NCBI GenBank assembly: GCA_029213265.1
Contig: JARGNG010000008.1
Span: forward strand, 62,001 to 126,000
Direction: 5' to 3'
From: Verrucomicrobiales bacterium
Lineage (GTDB): Bacteria > Verrucomicrobiota > Verrucomicrobiia > Verrucomicrobiales > DEV007
DNA length: 64,000 nucleotides
The notes beneath the pieces are model-generated. The model did not search any database. It saw nothing but the letters and a program-made list of their open reading frames with translations, and was not told the DNA's origin. Positions 36,345-45,921 of the stretch are shown here, piece by piece (the stretch's first letter is position 1; every line of letters begins with the position of its first letter). The position numbers and the translations under genes were made by a program.

Positions 36345-37825
36345 TGAATTTTCGCATCGTCGCCAAAACCCTCGGACTGCTCGCCATCCTCATTGGTCTC
36401 GCTATGGCTAGTTGCTGGGGTTTTGCCTTTTTTGAGTGGAAAGCCGAGCCGGCCGCCGATACCGAAAGTGCCCGGAGGGCCCTTGGCATTTCGACCATTC
36501 TCACCATCGGTATCGGCCTGCTTCTCTTTGCCCCCGGGGTACGGTGCAGCCCTGAAGTGCTCCGCCGCGAGGCGATGCTGATCGTCGGCCTTTGCTGGAT
36601 CGAAGTCAGCCTGCTCGGCGCGATTCCTTATATTCTATGCGATCCCGGCCTTGGCTTCTTTGACGCCGTCTTCGAGTCGGTCTCCGGATTCACCACTACC
36701 GGTTCCACAGTGATGAACGATATCGAGAGCTTTCCGCTCTCGATTTTACTCTGGCGTTCGCTCTCCCAGTGGCTCGGGGGCATTGGAATTCTGGTCGTAT
36801 TTGTCGCGGTTCTTTCCTTTCTCGGAGTTGGCAGTAAATCACTGGTGCAGCAGGAATCGAGCCTGAACATTTCGGATGTCGGCGCTTCCCGAATTCGCGA
36901 CGTCGCGTTCACTCTTCTGAAAGTCTATTTGACCCTCACTGCGATCTGCCTGGTCGGACTGATTGCCCTGGGTATGCCTGTTTTCGAATCCGTCTGCCAC
37001 GCAATGTGCACGATTGCGACGGGTGGATTCAGCCCGAAAAATTTGAGCATCGGTCACTACGACGATCTTGGCATCGAACTCTGGATTGCTGTCTTCATGT
37101 TCCTTTCCTCCATCGGATTCATGCTCTATGTCTTTCTGATCAACCGGAACTGGACACGGCTCCGGGCGGAGGAAGAAGCCCGCTACTATCTCATTCTCCT
37201 TGTCGTTGCCATTCTTGCCATCGCCCTCGATTTGATGTTCGCTTCGACTCACTTCGGATTCCGGCGTGCCCTGCATGATGGATTTTTCAACGTAGTTTCC
37301 CTGGCCTCGACCACTGGATACGGAAACTCCGATTATGCCACTTGGCCGCTCTTTTCCAAAATGCTGCTCATGCTCGTGATGCTCATTGGCGGCTGCGCCG
37401 GATCGACCGCAGGCGGGGTTAAAATGAATCGCGTCATTCTCTTTTTGAAGACGGCTCGACGAGAGCTGATCCAATCGTTTCGACCCAACCAGGTCTTCCG
37501 GACCCGACTCAACGGAGTTGCCCCGGACGAACGCGTTTTCGCGACCACTTCGTTTTTCATCGCGATGGGATTCGTGATTACCGGGGCCGCCTGTGTGGTC
37601 GTTTCACTTCTGGAGCCGGAGCTGAATATGATTTCGACGATCGGTTGTGTATTGGCAACGCTCTTTAACATCGGTCCCGGATTCGATGCCGTCGGCCCGA
37701 GCCAGAACTTCGGCTTCCTCAGTTCCGCAACGAAAGTCGTCCTCAGCTTTCTCATGATCCTGGGTCGCCTCGAATTCTTCGCCCTGCTGGTTCTCTTCGT
37801 TCCTTCCCTCTGGAAGAAATACTGA
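36344..37825 (+). CDS. trkH: Trk potassium uptake channel TrkH
   Basis: 493 residues with about ten hydrophobic helices in four M1-P-M2 repeats. Selectivity-filter loops are visible as SGFTTTGSTV, CTIATGGFSPKN, STTGYGNSD and the last near FNIGPGFDAVGPSQN, each with the conserved Gly. LLMLVMLIGGCAGSTAGGVK is the TrkH hallmark after repeat three, including the helix that gates the pore. It imports K+ under TrkA control. recG follows after 23 bases on the same strand. Confidence 0.95.
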   Translation: MNFRIVAKTLGLLAILIGLAMASCWGFAFFEWKAEPAADTESARRALGISTILTIGIGLLLFAPGVRCSPEVLRREAMLIVGLCWIEVSLLGAIPYILCDPGLGFFDAVFESVSGFTTTGSTVMNDIESFPLSILLWRSLSQWLGGIGILVVFVAVLSFLGVGSKSLVQQESSLNISDVGASRIRDVAFTLLKVYLTLTAICLVGLIALGMPVFESVCHAMCTIATGGFSPKNLSIGHYDDLGIELWIAVFMFLSSIGFMLYVFLINRNWTRLRAEEEARYYLILLVVAILAIALDLMFASTHFGFRRALHDGFFNVVSLASTTGYGNSDYATWPLFSKMLLMLVMLIGGCAGSTAGGVKMNRVILFLKTARRELIQSFRPNQVFRTRLNGVAPDERVFATTSFFIAMGFVITGAACVVVSLLEPELNMISTIGCVLATLFNIGPGFDAVGPSQNFGFLSSATKVVLSFLMILGRLEFFALLVLFVPSLWKKY

Positions 37826-37848
37826 TCCCGTCCGCGCACTCCATTCTG

Positions 37849-39873
37849 ATGCTGACACCGGAAACCCCTCCCACCGAAATCGAAGGAACCCGCTTCGATA
37901 AAAAATTCCGGGAGGGTCTCGAAAAGATGGGACTGCACCGTGTTTGCGATCTGCTAGAACACTATCCACGTCGCTATGAGGACCGGAGCCACTTCGATCA
38001 GTTTCCCGAAAACCCGACCGCCCATCCCGTCTGTCTTCACGTTGAAGTGATCGATTGCCAGAGCCGCTTCGGAAGAGGTCGCGGAAGACGATGGTTCGAG
38101 GCGACGGTCGAACCGGTCAGCGGTGGCAATATGCTCGGAAACCGAATCGTACTTCGCTGGTTTAACCTCGCCTACATCCAGAAAATCATCACGGTAGGTC
38201 ATGAGCTCGTTCTCTTTGGCCAGCCCAAGCTCAGCGGCAGCAAACTCGTCATCGATCACCCGGATTTCGAAATCGTCGACGGTGACACGACCACCGCCGA
38301 TGCCCACATGGGACGAATTGTCCCGATCTACCCCCTCGTCAGCGGCGTGTCGCAAAAGCCGCTCCGCGGACTTGCTCACCGTGCCCTCCACGATATCACA
38401 GACGAACAACTGCCCGACTGGCTCCCGGCCGGCGCCAGCGAGACGGGGCTTACCCGGGCAGCGGCAATCCGGCAGATTCACTACCCGGATACCATGGAGA
38501 GCCTGCAAGCGGCCCGGCGTTATCTAGCGCTCGAAGAGTTTTCGCAACTTCAGCTCATTCTCCAAACCCGCCGGGCCGATCACCGGGCGCAAGGTGGTGT
38601 CGTCCACGCCGGCAGCGGAGAACTTCTCGAACGCTATCTTGCGCAGCTTCCCTTTTCCCCCACCGGTGCCCAGTCCCGAACGATATCCGAAATCCGGGCG
38701 GATCTTTCCTCGGACATTCCGATGGTTCGACTTCTTCAAGGAGATGTCGGAGCAGGAAAAACGCTCGTAGCCGCCTCCGCCATTCTCCTTGTTGTCGAAG
38801 CGGGATTTGATGCCGCGCTTATGGCGCCAACGCAGATCCTGTCAGAACAACATTTTCTTACCTTTCAGGACTGGTTCGAACCTCTCGGGATCGAGGTAAA
38901 ACTGAAGACGGGAACCCGCGAATCCGGAGGCGACCTCCCTTTATTCTCCAGCGCAAAAGGCGAAGGAAAAAGAACCGGAACGCTCACCGTCGGAACGCAC
39001 GCGCTCATTCATGATCAGAGCGAATTCGAAAACGGACTGGGCCTCGCCGTAATCGATGAGCAGCACAAATTCGGTGTCGACCAGCGGCAGGCCCTCATCA
39101 ATCGAGGAGACTCCCCCGATGTTCTTGTGATGACGGCGACTCCGATCCCCCGGACGCTTGCGCTCGCCTTCTATGGCGACCTCGATGTTTCGATTCTTGA
39201 TGAACTTCCTCCCGGTCGGGGAAAAATCATCACCGGTATTCGGCTGACCTCTCAGAGCAAACAGGCCGCTTCCTTTCTCCTCGACCAGCTGAAAGAGGGC
39301 CGCCAGATCTACGTAGTCTATCCGCTGATCGAAGAATCCGAAAAGCTCAAAGCCGGAGCCGCCACCGTCGAATTCGAGACGTGGAGAAAGCTCTTGCCGG
39401 ATGTCTCCATGGTTCTCATGCACGGCCGAATGACCGGGGAAGAAAAAGATGCGGTCATGAGCCAGTTTCGCTCCGGCGAAGCCCAGGTGCTCGTTTCCAC
39501 CACCGTGATCGAAGTGGGGGTGGATGTTCCCAATGCAAACGTCATGCTGATCTACAATGCAGAGCGCTTCGGCCTCGCTCAGTTGCACCAACTCCGCGGC
39601 CGAATCGGCCGCGGTCAGCACAAGAGCTTCTGCGTTCTCATGATTGATCCAGACGCCGGGGAAGCACGAGAACGTCTCAAAATTCTCGAAGAAACCCGCG
39701 ATGGATTCCGCATCGCCGATGAGGATCTCAGACTGCGCGGCCCCGGTGAGGTTCTTGGAACTCAGCAGGCAGGTTTGCCTGATCTCCGTTTTTCGGAGTT
39801 TCTGGGGGATACGCAACTAGTCGAGCAGTCACGGAAGATTGCCGAGGCTATGATTGAAGCGGGCCGGAAGTAG
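37849..39873 (+). CDS. recG: ATP-dependent DNA helicase RecG
   Basis: 674 residues. The N-terminal wedge/OB region (about 50-170) includes the family opening (MGLHRVCDLLEHYPRRYEDR). Motor motifs: Walker A LLQGDVGAGKT (about 294-304), DEQHKFGVDQRQ (motif II, about 403), MTATPIPRTLA (motif III), STTVIEVGVDVPNA (motif V) and QLRGRIGRGQHKS (motif VI), then the TRG region DLRLRGPGEVLGTQQAG. It remodels stalled replication forks and branched DNA. Convergent with the Lhr-like gene 23 bases on. Confidence 0.96.
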   Translation: MLTPETPPTEIEGTRFDKKFREGLEKMGLHRVCDLLEHYPRRYEDRSHFDQFPENPTAHPVCLHVEVIDCQSRFGRGRGRRWFEATVEPVSGGNMLGNRIVLRWFNLAYIQKIITVGHELVLFGQPKLSGSKLVIDHPDFEIVDGDTTTADAHMGRIVPIYPLVSGVSQKPLRGLAHRALHDITDEQLPDWLPAGASETGLTRAAAIRQIHYPDTMESLQAARRYLALEEFSQLQLILQTRRADHRAQGGVVHAGSGELLERYLAQLPFSPTGAQSRTISEIRADLSSDIPMVRLLQGDVGAGKTLVAASAILLVVEAGFDAALMAPTQILSEQHFLTFQDWFEPLGIEVKLKTGTRESGGDLPLFSSAKGEGKRTGTLTVGTHALIHDQSEFENGLGLAVIDEQHKFGVDQRQALINRGDSPDVLVMTATPIPRTLALAFYGDLDVSILDELPPGRGKIITGIRLTSQSKQAASFLLDQLKEGRQIYVVYPLIEESEKLKAGAATVEFETWRKLLPDVSMVLMHGRMTGEEKDAVMSQFRSGEAQVLVSTTVIEVGVDVPNANVMLIYNAERFGLAQLHQLRGRIGRGQHKSFCVLMIDPDAGEARERLKILEETRDGFRIADEDLRLRGPGEVLGTQQAGLPDLRFSEFLGDTQLVEQSRKIAEAMIEAGRK

Positions 39874-39896
39874 GAAGGGAACAGATTCACTTCCCC

Positions 39897-42455
39897 CTAC
39901 TCCACTTCCCGGCCTAACTTTCGCTGCATTTCGCGATAGAGACGCTCGATCGCTTCTTCGGGAGACTCCATCATCATGCTTTCCTTTATCTTGCTGGCGT
40001 AGAGCCCGAAGGCGAAGGGCGAAACCGCGGGGACTTCCACGAGTTGCCACTCCATCTTCTGCGCGGATTCGAGAAAGGCGACGGCGCGATCGCTATCGAG
40101 AAAGGTGTGGGTCGCCTCGTGAATGGCCTGCTCCAGGAGCGGATGATCCGGCTCCCGTTCGGCAAGAACCTTGAACAAAATGTCCGCACTCCACCGAAGC
40201 TGCCGCATCTTCCGCTCCCCTCCCGGCAGGTTTCTGGGAATCATCAGGCCGGTCTGGGCAATTCCGGAAAACTGCCACTTCACCAACTGTGATCCTTCCA
40301 AAGCACTCCGGAGTTCCTGCGCGGCGGCGTCCGGCACAAACAGTTTTTTCCACTCCTCCACGTCCATCGCCTGAAACTGTTTCACGCTGAGCAAAAACCC
40401 GTAGTCATCGATCGTCACGAGCGTGTTTCCACCCACCGCCTCTCTCACACGATGACTGATGACCCGTGAAAGCGCATCGTTCGCACTCCGTCCGATAAGG
40501 CTGTGGAAAAAGAAATGGACTCGCTCGTCGTCATCTTGCTCGTCCACAAATCGCTCGATGAGGAAACGTCCTTCCGTCGGAACTTTGGAAATGAGAGACT
40601 GGTTTTCGAAGTGTTCCAGAATCGCCGCGGCGTTGATTTGAGAAATTGAGAATTCTTCGACGAGCCAGTCGGCAATCTCCTCGTGCGGCTTTTTCTCGTC
40701 ATTCATCCGGCGATCGATTTCGGTCCGCAGCCTCGCCACCTCACGCGCCATCCCGGAAGCGAGCGGCATCTTGTTCGCATTCCAACTCGGGACCGTCGGG
40801 AGCCGGCCCGCTGCATTTTCAACCGTGACTTCGCTTGGTGAGCTGTCGATCAATTTCACCGTTTTCCCCGCGAGCACAAAGATGTCACCCGGCTTGAGCC
40901 CTTTCACAAAACGCTCCTCCACCGATCCGAGCCGACGGCGGTTCAGGAGGACGCCGACCATTCCGTCGGCATGAATCGTCCCGACGTTTACGAGATACTC
41001 CCGCTCCACCTTCTTCGAAACGGTATGGTATAGCCCGTCCTTTTCTTCGATCTTGCCGAAGGTTTCCCGATATTGCTTTTGGAGAGATCGACCGCCGCCC
41101 TCCAGGTATTCGACGATGCGATCGAAGGTTTCCCGCGCCAGACCCCGAAACGGATAGGCGGAGCGGACAACGTCGTAGGCGTCATCGCCCGACACGCCCT
41201 CATCCATCGCCATTCCCATGATATGCTGTACAGCGACGTCCGGCGCATAGTCGAGTGTTTCAATCGGATCGAGTTGTCGCAGATGCGTCAATTTGGAACA
41301 AACGATGCATTCGATGAGATCATTGATATTGGTCGCAACGAGAACTCCATGACTTTGCGTGTGGATCGAATGCCCCGAACGCCCGACCCGCTGCAGCGCC
41401 CTGGAAATCCCCTTGGGAGTGCTTACCATGATAACCGTGTCGATGTGCCCGATATCGATCCCGAGTTCGAGACTGGTCGAGCAAACGACCGCACGAAGCT
41501 CTCCGTCCTTCAGTCGGTCCTCAACCTCCTGGCGAATATCCCGATCCAGGGACGAGTGATGGCACTCGATGAAGGCATTCAGCTTCGGCAGCGCGAGCTT
41601 GAGCCGGTGCGCAATCCGTTCCGCGCCGGAACGAGTGTTGGTGAAAATCAGGGTGGACCGCTTGCTGTCTACGATCCGGGCCATATCGGTGATCACCCGG
41701 GTCGCGGTGTAGCCGGCGGGTGGATAGGCATGCTTTCGAATCGGCGTCATTACCTCGATGAGAGCCCGCCGCCCGCAACTTGTTTCCCGGATCGACGCCT
41801 TTGGGCCGGAGCCGGTCAAAAAATCGGCGACCCGATCGAGCGGCGCCACCGTCGCCGAAAGCCCGATTCGGCAAAGAGGATCCTGCTCTTTTCGAAGCCG
41901 TTCCAGCCTCTCCAGCGAAACGGTCAAATGGACGCCACGCTTGTTTTCGGCGAAAGCATGCAACTCGTCGACAATCACAAACTCACAGCGTTCCAACGCT
42001 TCCCGGTAGCCTTTCTGTGGCAAAATAATGGCGAGGCTCTCCGGCGTCGTAATGAGAATATGAGGCGGTTTTCGGCGCTGCTTCTGTCGCTCTGAAGTCT
42101 TCGTATCGCCCGTCCGAAGCCCGACCGTAATCACCTCTTCCAGCCCTAAACCGGCGAGCGGTTGCTGGAGGTTTTTCTCAATGTCGTAGGCGAGGGCGCG
42201 CAGCGGAGAAACATAGACACAGCGAATCCCCTTCGGCGAAAGGGTTCCTTCGTAGTGTTCTCTCGCAAGCCGGTCGATGATTCCAAGAAAGCCGGCCAGC
42301 GTTTTGCCCGATCCGGTGGGCGAGGAAAGAAGGACGGATCGCTTCGCCGCGATATCGGGAATGCAAAGCTCCTGCGCCTCCGTCGGTTTGCCGAAGGCCT
42401 TGCGAAACCAGGCTGCAACCTTGGGATGCAGGGCATTCTCGAAAGTAGGGTCGAT
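39897..42455 (-). CDS. Lhr-like DEAD/DEAH box helicase, unclear start codon
   Basis: The frame is open from 42482 to 39897 (about 860 codons). Lhr-type motifs run through it: KVAAWFRKAFGKPTEAQELCIP (Q motif), SSPTGSGKTLAG (Walker A, about 42300-42325), VIVDELHAF (motif II), RIGLSATVAPLD (motif III), STSLELGIDIGHIDTV (motif V) and ALQRVGRSGHS (motif VI), with the winged-helix and DUF4-type C-terminal regions afterwards. Lhr helicases unwind DNA/RNA hybrids and act in repair. No ATG, GTG or TTG occurs in frame before a GTG at 42134, which lies after Walker A; the listed start is an ATC at 42455, chosen only because it precedes the conserved region. See the matching finding. Confidence 0.85.
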   Translation of the reverse strand: MDPTFENALHPKVAAWFRKAFGKPTEAQELCIPDIAAKRSVLLSSPTGSGKTLAGFLGIIDRLAREHYEGTLSPKGIRCVYVSPLRALAYDIEKNLQQPLAGLGLEEVITVGLRTGDTKTSERQKQRRKPPHILITTPESLAIILPQKGYREALERCEFVIVDELHAFAENKRGVHLTVSLERLERLRKEQDPLCRIGLSATVAPLDRVADFLTGSGPKASIRETSCGRRALIEVMTPIRKHAYPPAGYTATRVITDMARIVDSKRSTLIFTNTRSGAERIAHRLKLALPKLNAFIECHHSSLDRDIRQEVEDRLKDGELRAVVCSTSLELGIDIGHIDTVIMVSTPKGISRALQRVGRSGHSIHTQSHGVLVATNINDLIECIVCSKLTHLRQLDPIETLDYAPDVAVQHIMGMAMDEGVSGDDAYDVVRSAYPFRGLARETFDRIVEYLEGGGRSLQKQYRETFGKIEEKDGLYHTVSKKVEREYLVNVGTIHADGMVGVLLNRRRLGSVEERFVKGLKPGDIFVLAGKTVKLIDSSPSEVTVENAAGRLPTVPSWNANKMPLASGMAREVARLRTEIDRRMNDEKKPHEEIADWLVEEFSISQINAAAILEHFENQSLISKVPTEGRFLIERFVDEQDDDERVHFFFHSLIGRSANDALSRVISHRVREAVGGNTLVTIDDYGFLLSVKQFQAMDVEEWKKLFVPDAAAQELRSALEGSQLVKWQFSGIAQTGLMIPRNLPGGERKMRQLRWSADILFKVLAEREPDHPLLEQAIHEATHTFLDSDRAVAFLESAQKMEWQLVEVPAVSPFAFGLYASKIKESMMMESPEEAIERLYREMQRKLGREVE

Positions 42456-42563
42456 ATTCGCAGTTACGACTGCGCCACGGGGTCAGCAAATGAAATCACT
42501 CGAAAAGGAAGGAAACCCGCTGGCAATTCGTAATCCATTCCCTAAGAGTATCCCCCACGAACG

Positions 42564-45068
42564 ATGGCCGGAGAAAATGGAAAATCGGGGAGCAAACTGA
42601 CTCCCATGATGCAGCAGTACCAGTCGATGCGGCGGGAGCTGCCTGACGACGTATTGCTGTTCTATCGCCTTGGTGACTTCTACGAGCTCTTTTTTGAAGA
42701 TGCTCAGGTCGCGTCTCCGATTCTCAATGTTGCGCTGACGAAACGGAACGGAATGCCGATGTGCGGAGTGCCCTACCATGCGGCAGAGGGCTACCTCGCC
42801 AAATTGATCAAGGCAGGGAAGCGCGTCGCCATTGCCGAGCAAACGACCGAACCGCAGCCCGGAAAAATCGTGGAGCGGGAGATCGCACAGATCATCAGTG
42901 CCGGAACGATTGACGATCTCAATCTACTCGACTCGGCACGCTCCAATTATCTCGCGGCAGCCTATCAGGTGAAAGGCAAAATCGGCCTCGCTTACATAGA
43001 GCACACGACCGGGGAATTTCGCGTCACTGAATTCACTGATCGGGAATCCTTCGAAGACGAGCTCAATCGACTCCGTCCGAGCGAGCTACTCTTTTCGGAG
43101 GAGCAGGCGGCCGACTTTGATCTTCTTCGCAATGCGCAGGACTACGATGGCTACACCTTCCTGATTGATCAGGCGGAATACACTCTCAAGCAGCATTTCA
43201 AAGTTCAGTCGCTCGACGGATTCGGCTGCATCGGAATGGTCCCTGCGATCGGAGCTGCCGGCGCGATCCTTCACTACGTGGAAACTCAACTCCGCCGCAG
43301 CGTAGCGCACCTGCGATCTCTTCAGGCCTACCAAACCGACAATTACGTTCTCATTGATGCCTCGAGCCAGGCGAACCTCGACCTCGTGACGAGTCGATCG
43401 GGCGGCGCAAAAGCCTCCCTGCTCGGCGCGATTGACCGGACCTCGACACCGATGGGAGCGAGAAAACTCCGCAACTGGGTCTTGCATCCGATTCGTGATC
43501 TCGAAGTTCTCGTTGGTCGCCAGGATCTCGTCGAAGCACTCATCAAGGAGTCCTTTCTTCTCAACGAGCTGCGGACTTCGTTTTCCGAGGTGCGGGACGT
43601 CGAACGCACCATCAGCCGACTGAGCCAGGGATCTGGAAACGCCCGCGATCTAAAAGCTCTCGAAATGTCGCTCCGCAAAGTTCCCGACGTCCGGGTGCAC
43701 CTCGCGGCGATTCAGGGTGGCTCGCTCGGGGAGGATCTCGGACGGCGCCTCGGCAACTTTGAAGAACTCGTCGACATGCTCGGTCGCGCCATTTGCGAGG
43801 AGCCGCCCGCCCCACTCAAGGAAGGCGGGATCTTTGCCGATGGCTATAGCGGGGCGATTGACGAACTGCGACGCGCCACCAGCGAAGGGAAGCAATGGGT
43901 CGCCGAGTTGCAGAATTCGGAGCAGGATCGAACCGGAATTCCCTCGCTGAAGATCAAATACAACGCGGTCTTCGGCTACTTCATTGAGATCACGAAAACC
44001 CACCTCGAAAAGGTCCCGCCGGAGTACACCCGGAAGCAGACCATGGCGAACGCCGAGCGCTTCATCACTCCCGAGCTGAAAGAGGTGGAGAACAAAATTC
44101 TCGGGGCGGATGAACGTCTCAGGACACTCGAGTACGAGGAATTTCTCAATCTCCGGGAAACGGTGCTGGAACATCTCGACGAAATTCAAACCACCGCGGC
44201 TGCGCTCGCCGAAATCGATGTGATGGCCTCCTTCGCGGAAACCGCCCGTCTCTTTGACTACTGCCGCCCCTTTCTCAACGATTCACACAATCTTGTCATC
44301 GAAAAGGGCCGCCATCCGGTTCTCGATCAAAACATCGGAGAAGAAAAGTTCGTCCCCAATGAAACCCGGATGAATCCGGAGGGGAATCGCTTCATGCTCA
44401 TTACCGGCCCGAACATGGCTGGTAAATCGACCTACATCCGGCAGGTGGCTTTGATTACCCTGCTCAGCCAGATCGGCAGTTTTGTTCCCGCAGAGAGTGC
44501 CGAGATCGGCTTGGTGGACCGCATCTTCACCCGTGTCGGTGCCAGTGATGACATCGCCAAGGGCCAGTCCACTTTCATGGTCGAAATGACAGAAACGGCC
44601 CTGATCGCCAACAACGCGACCGAGCGCAGCCTCGTCATTCTCGATGAAATCGGTCGCGGCACCGCGACCTACGACGGACTTTCGATCGCGTGGAGTGTCG
44701 TCGAGCACCTTCATGATCGAGTCGGCTGCCGCACCCTTTTCGCGACGCACTACCACGAGCTGACACAGTTGGCTGCGTCGCGGCAGGCCGTGAACAATTT
44801 CAACATTGCTGTCCGCGAGTGGAACGACCAGATCATCTTTCTCCGCCAGATTGTTCCGGGGGCCGCCGACAAGAGCTATGGCATTCAAGTCGCCCGCCTC
44901 GCCGGTCTTCCCGATTCAATCATCAACCGGGCTAAGGAAATCCTTGCAGGCCTGGAAGGTGAGTCTCCGACAGAAGAGTCCTCGCCCCCCCCGAAGAGGA
45001 AGCAGGCGAAGAGCCGCGAAGCCGATCCCGAAGAGGAGGAAGACGATCCTCAGATGGTGCTGTTCTGA
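42564..45068 (+). CDS. mutS: DNA mismatch repair protein MutS
   Basis: 834 residues. The N-terminal mismatch-reading loop is intact (LGDFYELFFEDA, Phe-x-Glu near residue 36). The ATPase has Walker A TGPNMAGKST at about 614-623, LVILDEIGRGT as Walker B/signature and FATHYHELTQLA as the H-loop. It recognises mispairs with MutL. The last 40 residues are acidic and Lys-rich and lack the E. coli tetramerisation domain. It is divergent from the Lhr-like gene; the shared spacer is under 110 bases. No mutL is adjacent. Confidence 0.97.
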   Translation: MAGENGKSGSKLTPMMQQYQSMRRELPDDVLLFYRLGDFYELFFEDAQVASPILNVALTKRNGMPMCGVPYHAAEGYLAKLIKAGKRVAIAEQTTEPQPGKIVEREIAQIISAGTIDDLNLLDSARSNYLAAAYQVKGKIGLAYIEHTTGEFRVTEFTDRESFEDELNRLRPSELLFSEEQAADFDLLRNAQDYDGYTFLIDQAEYTLKQHFKVQSLDGFGCIGMVPAIGAAGAILHYVETQLRRSVAHLRSLQAYQTDNYVLIDASSQANLDLVTSRSGGAKASLLGAIDRTSTPMGARKLRNWVLHPIRDLEVLVGRQDLVEALIKESFLLNELRTSFSEVRDVERTISRLSQGSGNARDLKALEMSLRKVPDVRVHLAAIQGGSLGEDLGRRLGNFEELVDMLGRAICEEPPAPLKEGGIFADGYSGAIDELRRATSEGKQWVAELQNSEQDRTGIPSLKIKYNAVFGYFIEITKTHLEKVPPEYTRKQTMANAERFITPELKEVENKILGADERLRTLEYEEFLNLRETVLEHLDEIQTTAAALAEIDVMASFAETARLFDYCRPFLNDSHNLVIEKGRHPVLDQNIGEEKFVPNETRMNPEGNRFMLITGPNMAGKSTYIRQVALITLLSQIGSFVPAESAEIGLVDRIFTRVGASDDIAKGQSTFMVEMTETALIANNATERSLVILDEIGRGTATYDGLSIAWSVVEHLHDRVGCRTLFATHYHELTQLAASRQAVNNFNIAVREWNDQIIFLRQIVPGAADKSYGIQVARLAGLPDSIINRAKEILAGLEGESPTEESSPPPKRKQAKSREADPEEEEDDPQMVLF

Positions 45069-45122
45069 GAGGGCCTGTCGCCGCTATCCCGGCTGCGATA
45101 CCCGCATGCTTCGCGGACGCGC

Positions 45123-45791
45123 CTCTTTTGCGACGATCTGAACTGCGACATTGGCAGCTACGGCCATCCACAGGTGAAGACTCCGAATATCGACCGGCTC
45201 GCCGCGCAGGGCGTTCGCTTCGACCGGGCCTATTATCAGTATGCCCTCTGCGGTCCGAGTCGTGCCTCCTTTCTGACAGGAATGTACCCTGACCAGACAC
45301 TCATCCACAAGAATGCCATCTACATCCGCGAGCACGTTCCGAATGCGGTCACTCTGCCGCAGATGTTTCGCAACAACGGCTACTTCGCTACCCGCATCGG
45401 GAAACTCTATCATTACAATGTCCCGAAGCACATCGGAACAGCGGGACATGACGATCCCTATTCCTGGAACTACACGATCAATCCACGGGGTCGTGACGTC
45501 GAAGACGAGCCGAAGATCTTTTCTCTCGTATCCGGAAGTTTCGGGGGCACGATGAGCTGGCTCGCCGCCGACGGCACAGACGAGGAGCAGACCGACGGGA
45601 TGATCGCCGAAGCCGCCGTGAAGGAACTGCAACGCTACGGGGACGAAAACCGGTCCTTCTTTCTCGCTGTCGGATTGTTCCGCCCGCACACTCCCTACGT
45701 GGCACCGAAAAAATATTTCGACCAATTGCCTGCGCCAACGAGGTTCCGGAAGGCATCCAGCAACTTCGTTTCAAAAACACGAGGCGGGTGA
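45123..45791 (+). pseudogene. Sulfatase gene relic (truncated at both ends)
   Basis: In the same frame as the mutS stop, the peptide reads DDLNCDIGSYGHPQ then KTPNIDRLAAQGVRF and CGPSRASFLTG, the formylglycine motif of type I sulfatases (close to iduronate-2-sulfatase-like enzymes). It continues well through GYFATRIGKLYH and FFLAVGLFRPHTPY, then loses similarity after YFDQLPA and stops at 45791. The first strand with the start codon and signal peptide is missing, as are about 250 C-terminal residues. Only a GTG at 45174 could start translation, which would omit the metal-binding Asp pair. The 45792-45921 stretch holds only faint sulfatase-like scraps before hppA. Confidence 0.75.
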
Positions 45792-45921
45792 GATAGCAGA
45801 GGTCCCTCCGCAGTACAGCATTCCGGTACGCTTTTTGCCGAGAGTGGTCTTGCATTGCATACAATTTCGGAATCAAATGTCAGTGTCTATCTAACAACCC
45901 CACCGCAACCCCCTTGTTTTT

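Noticed and set aside
42146..42489. Two short minus-strand frames upstream of the helicase, considered as separate small genes
   Set aside because: Their sequence is the out-of-frame reading of the helicase Q motif and Walker A region, which is clearly coding in the third frame.
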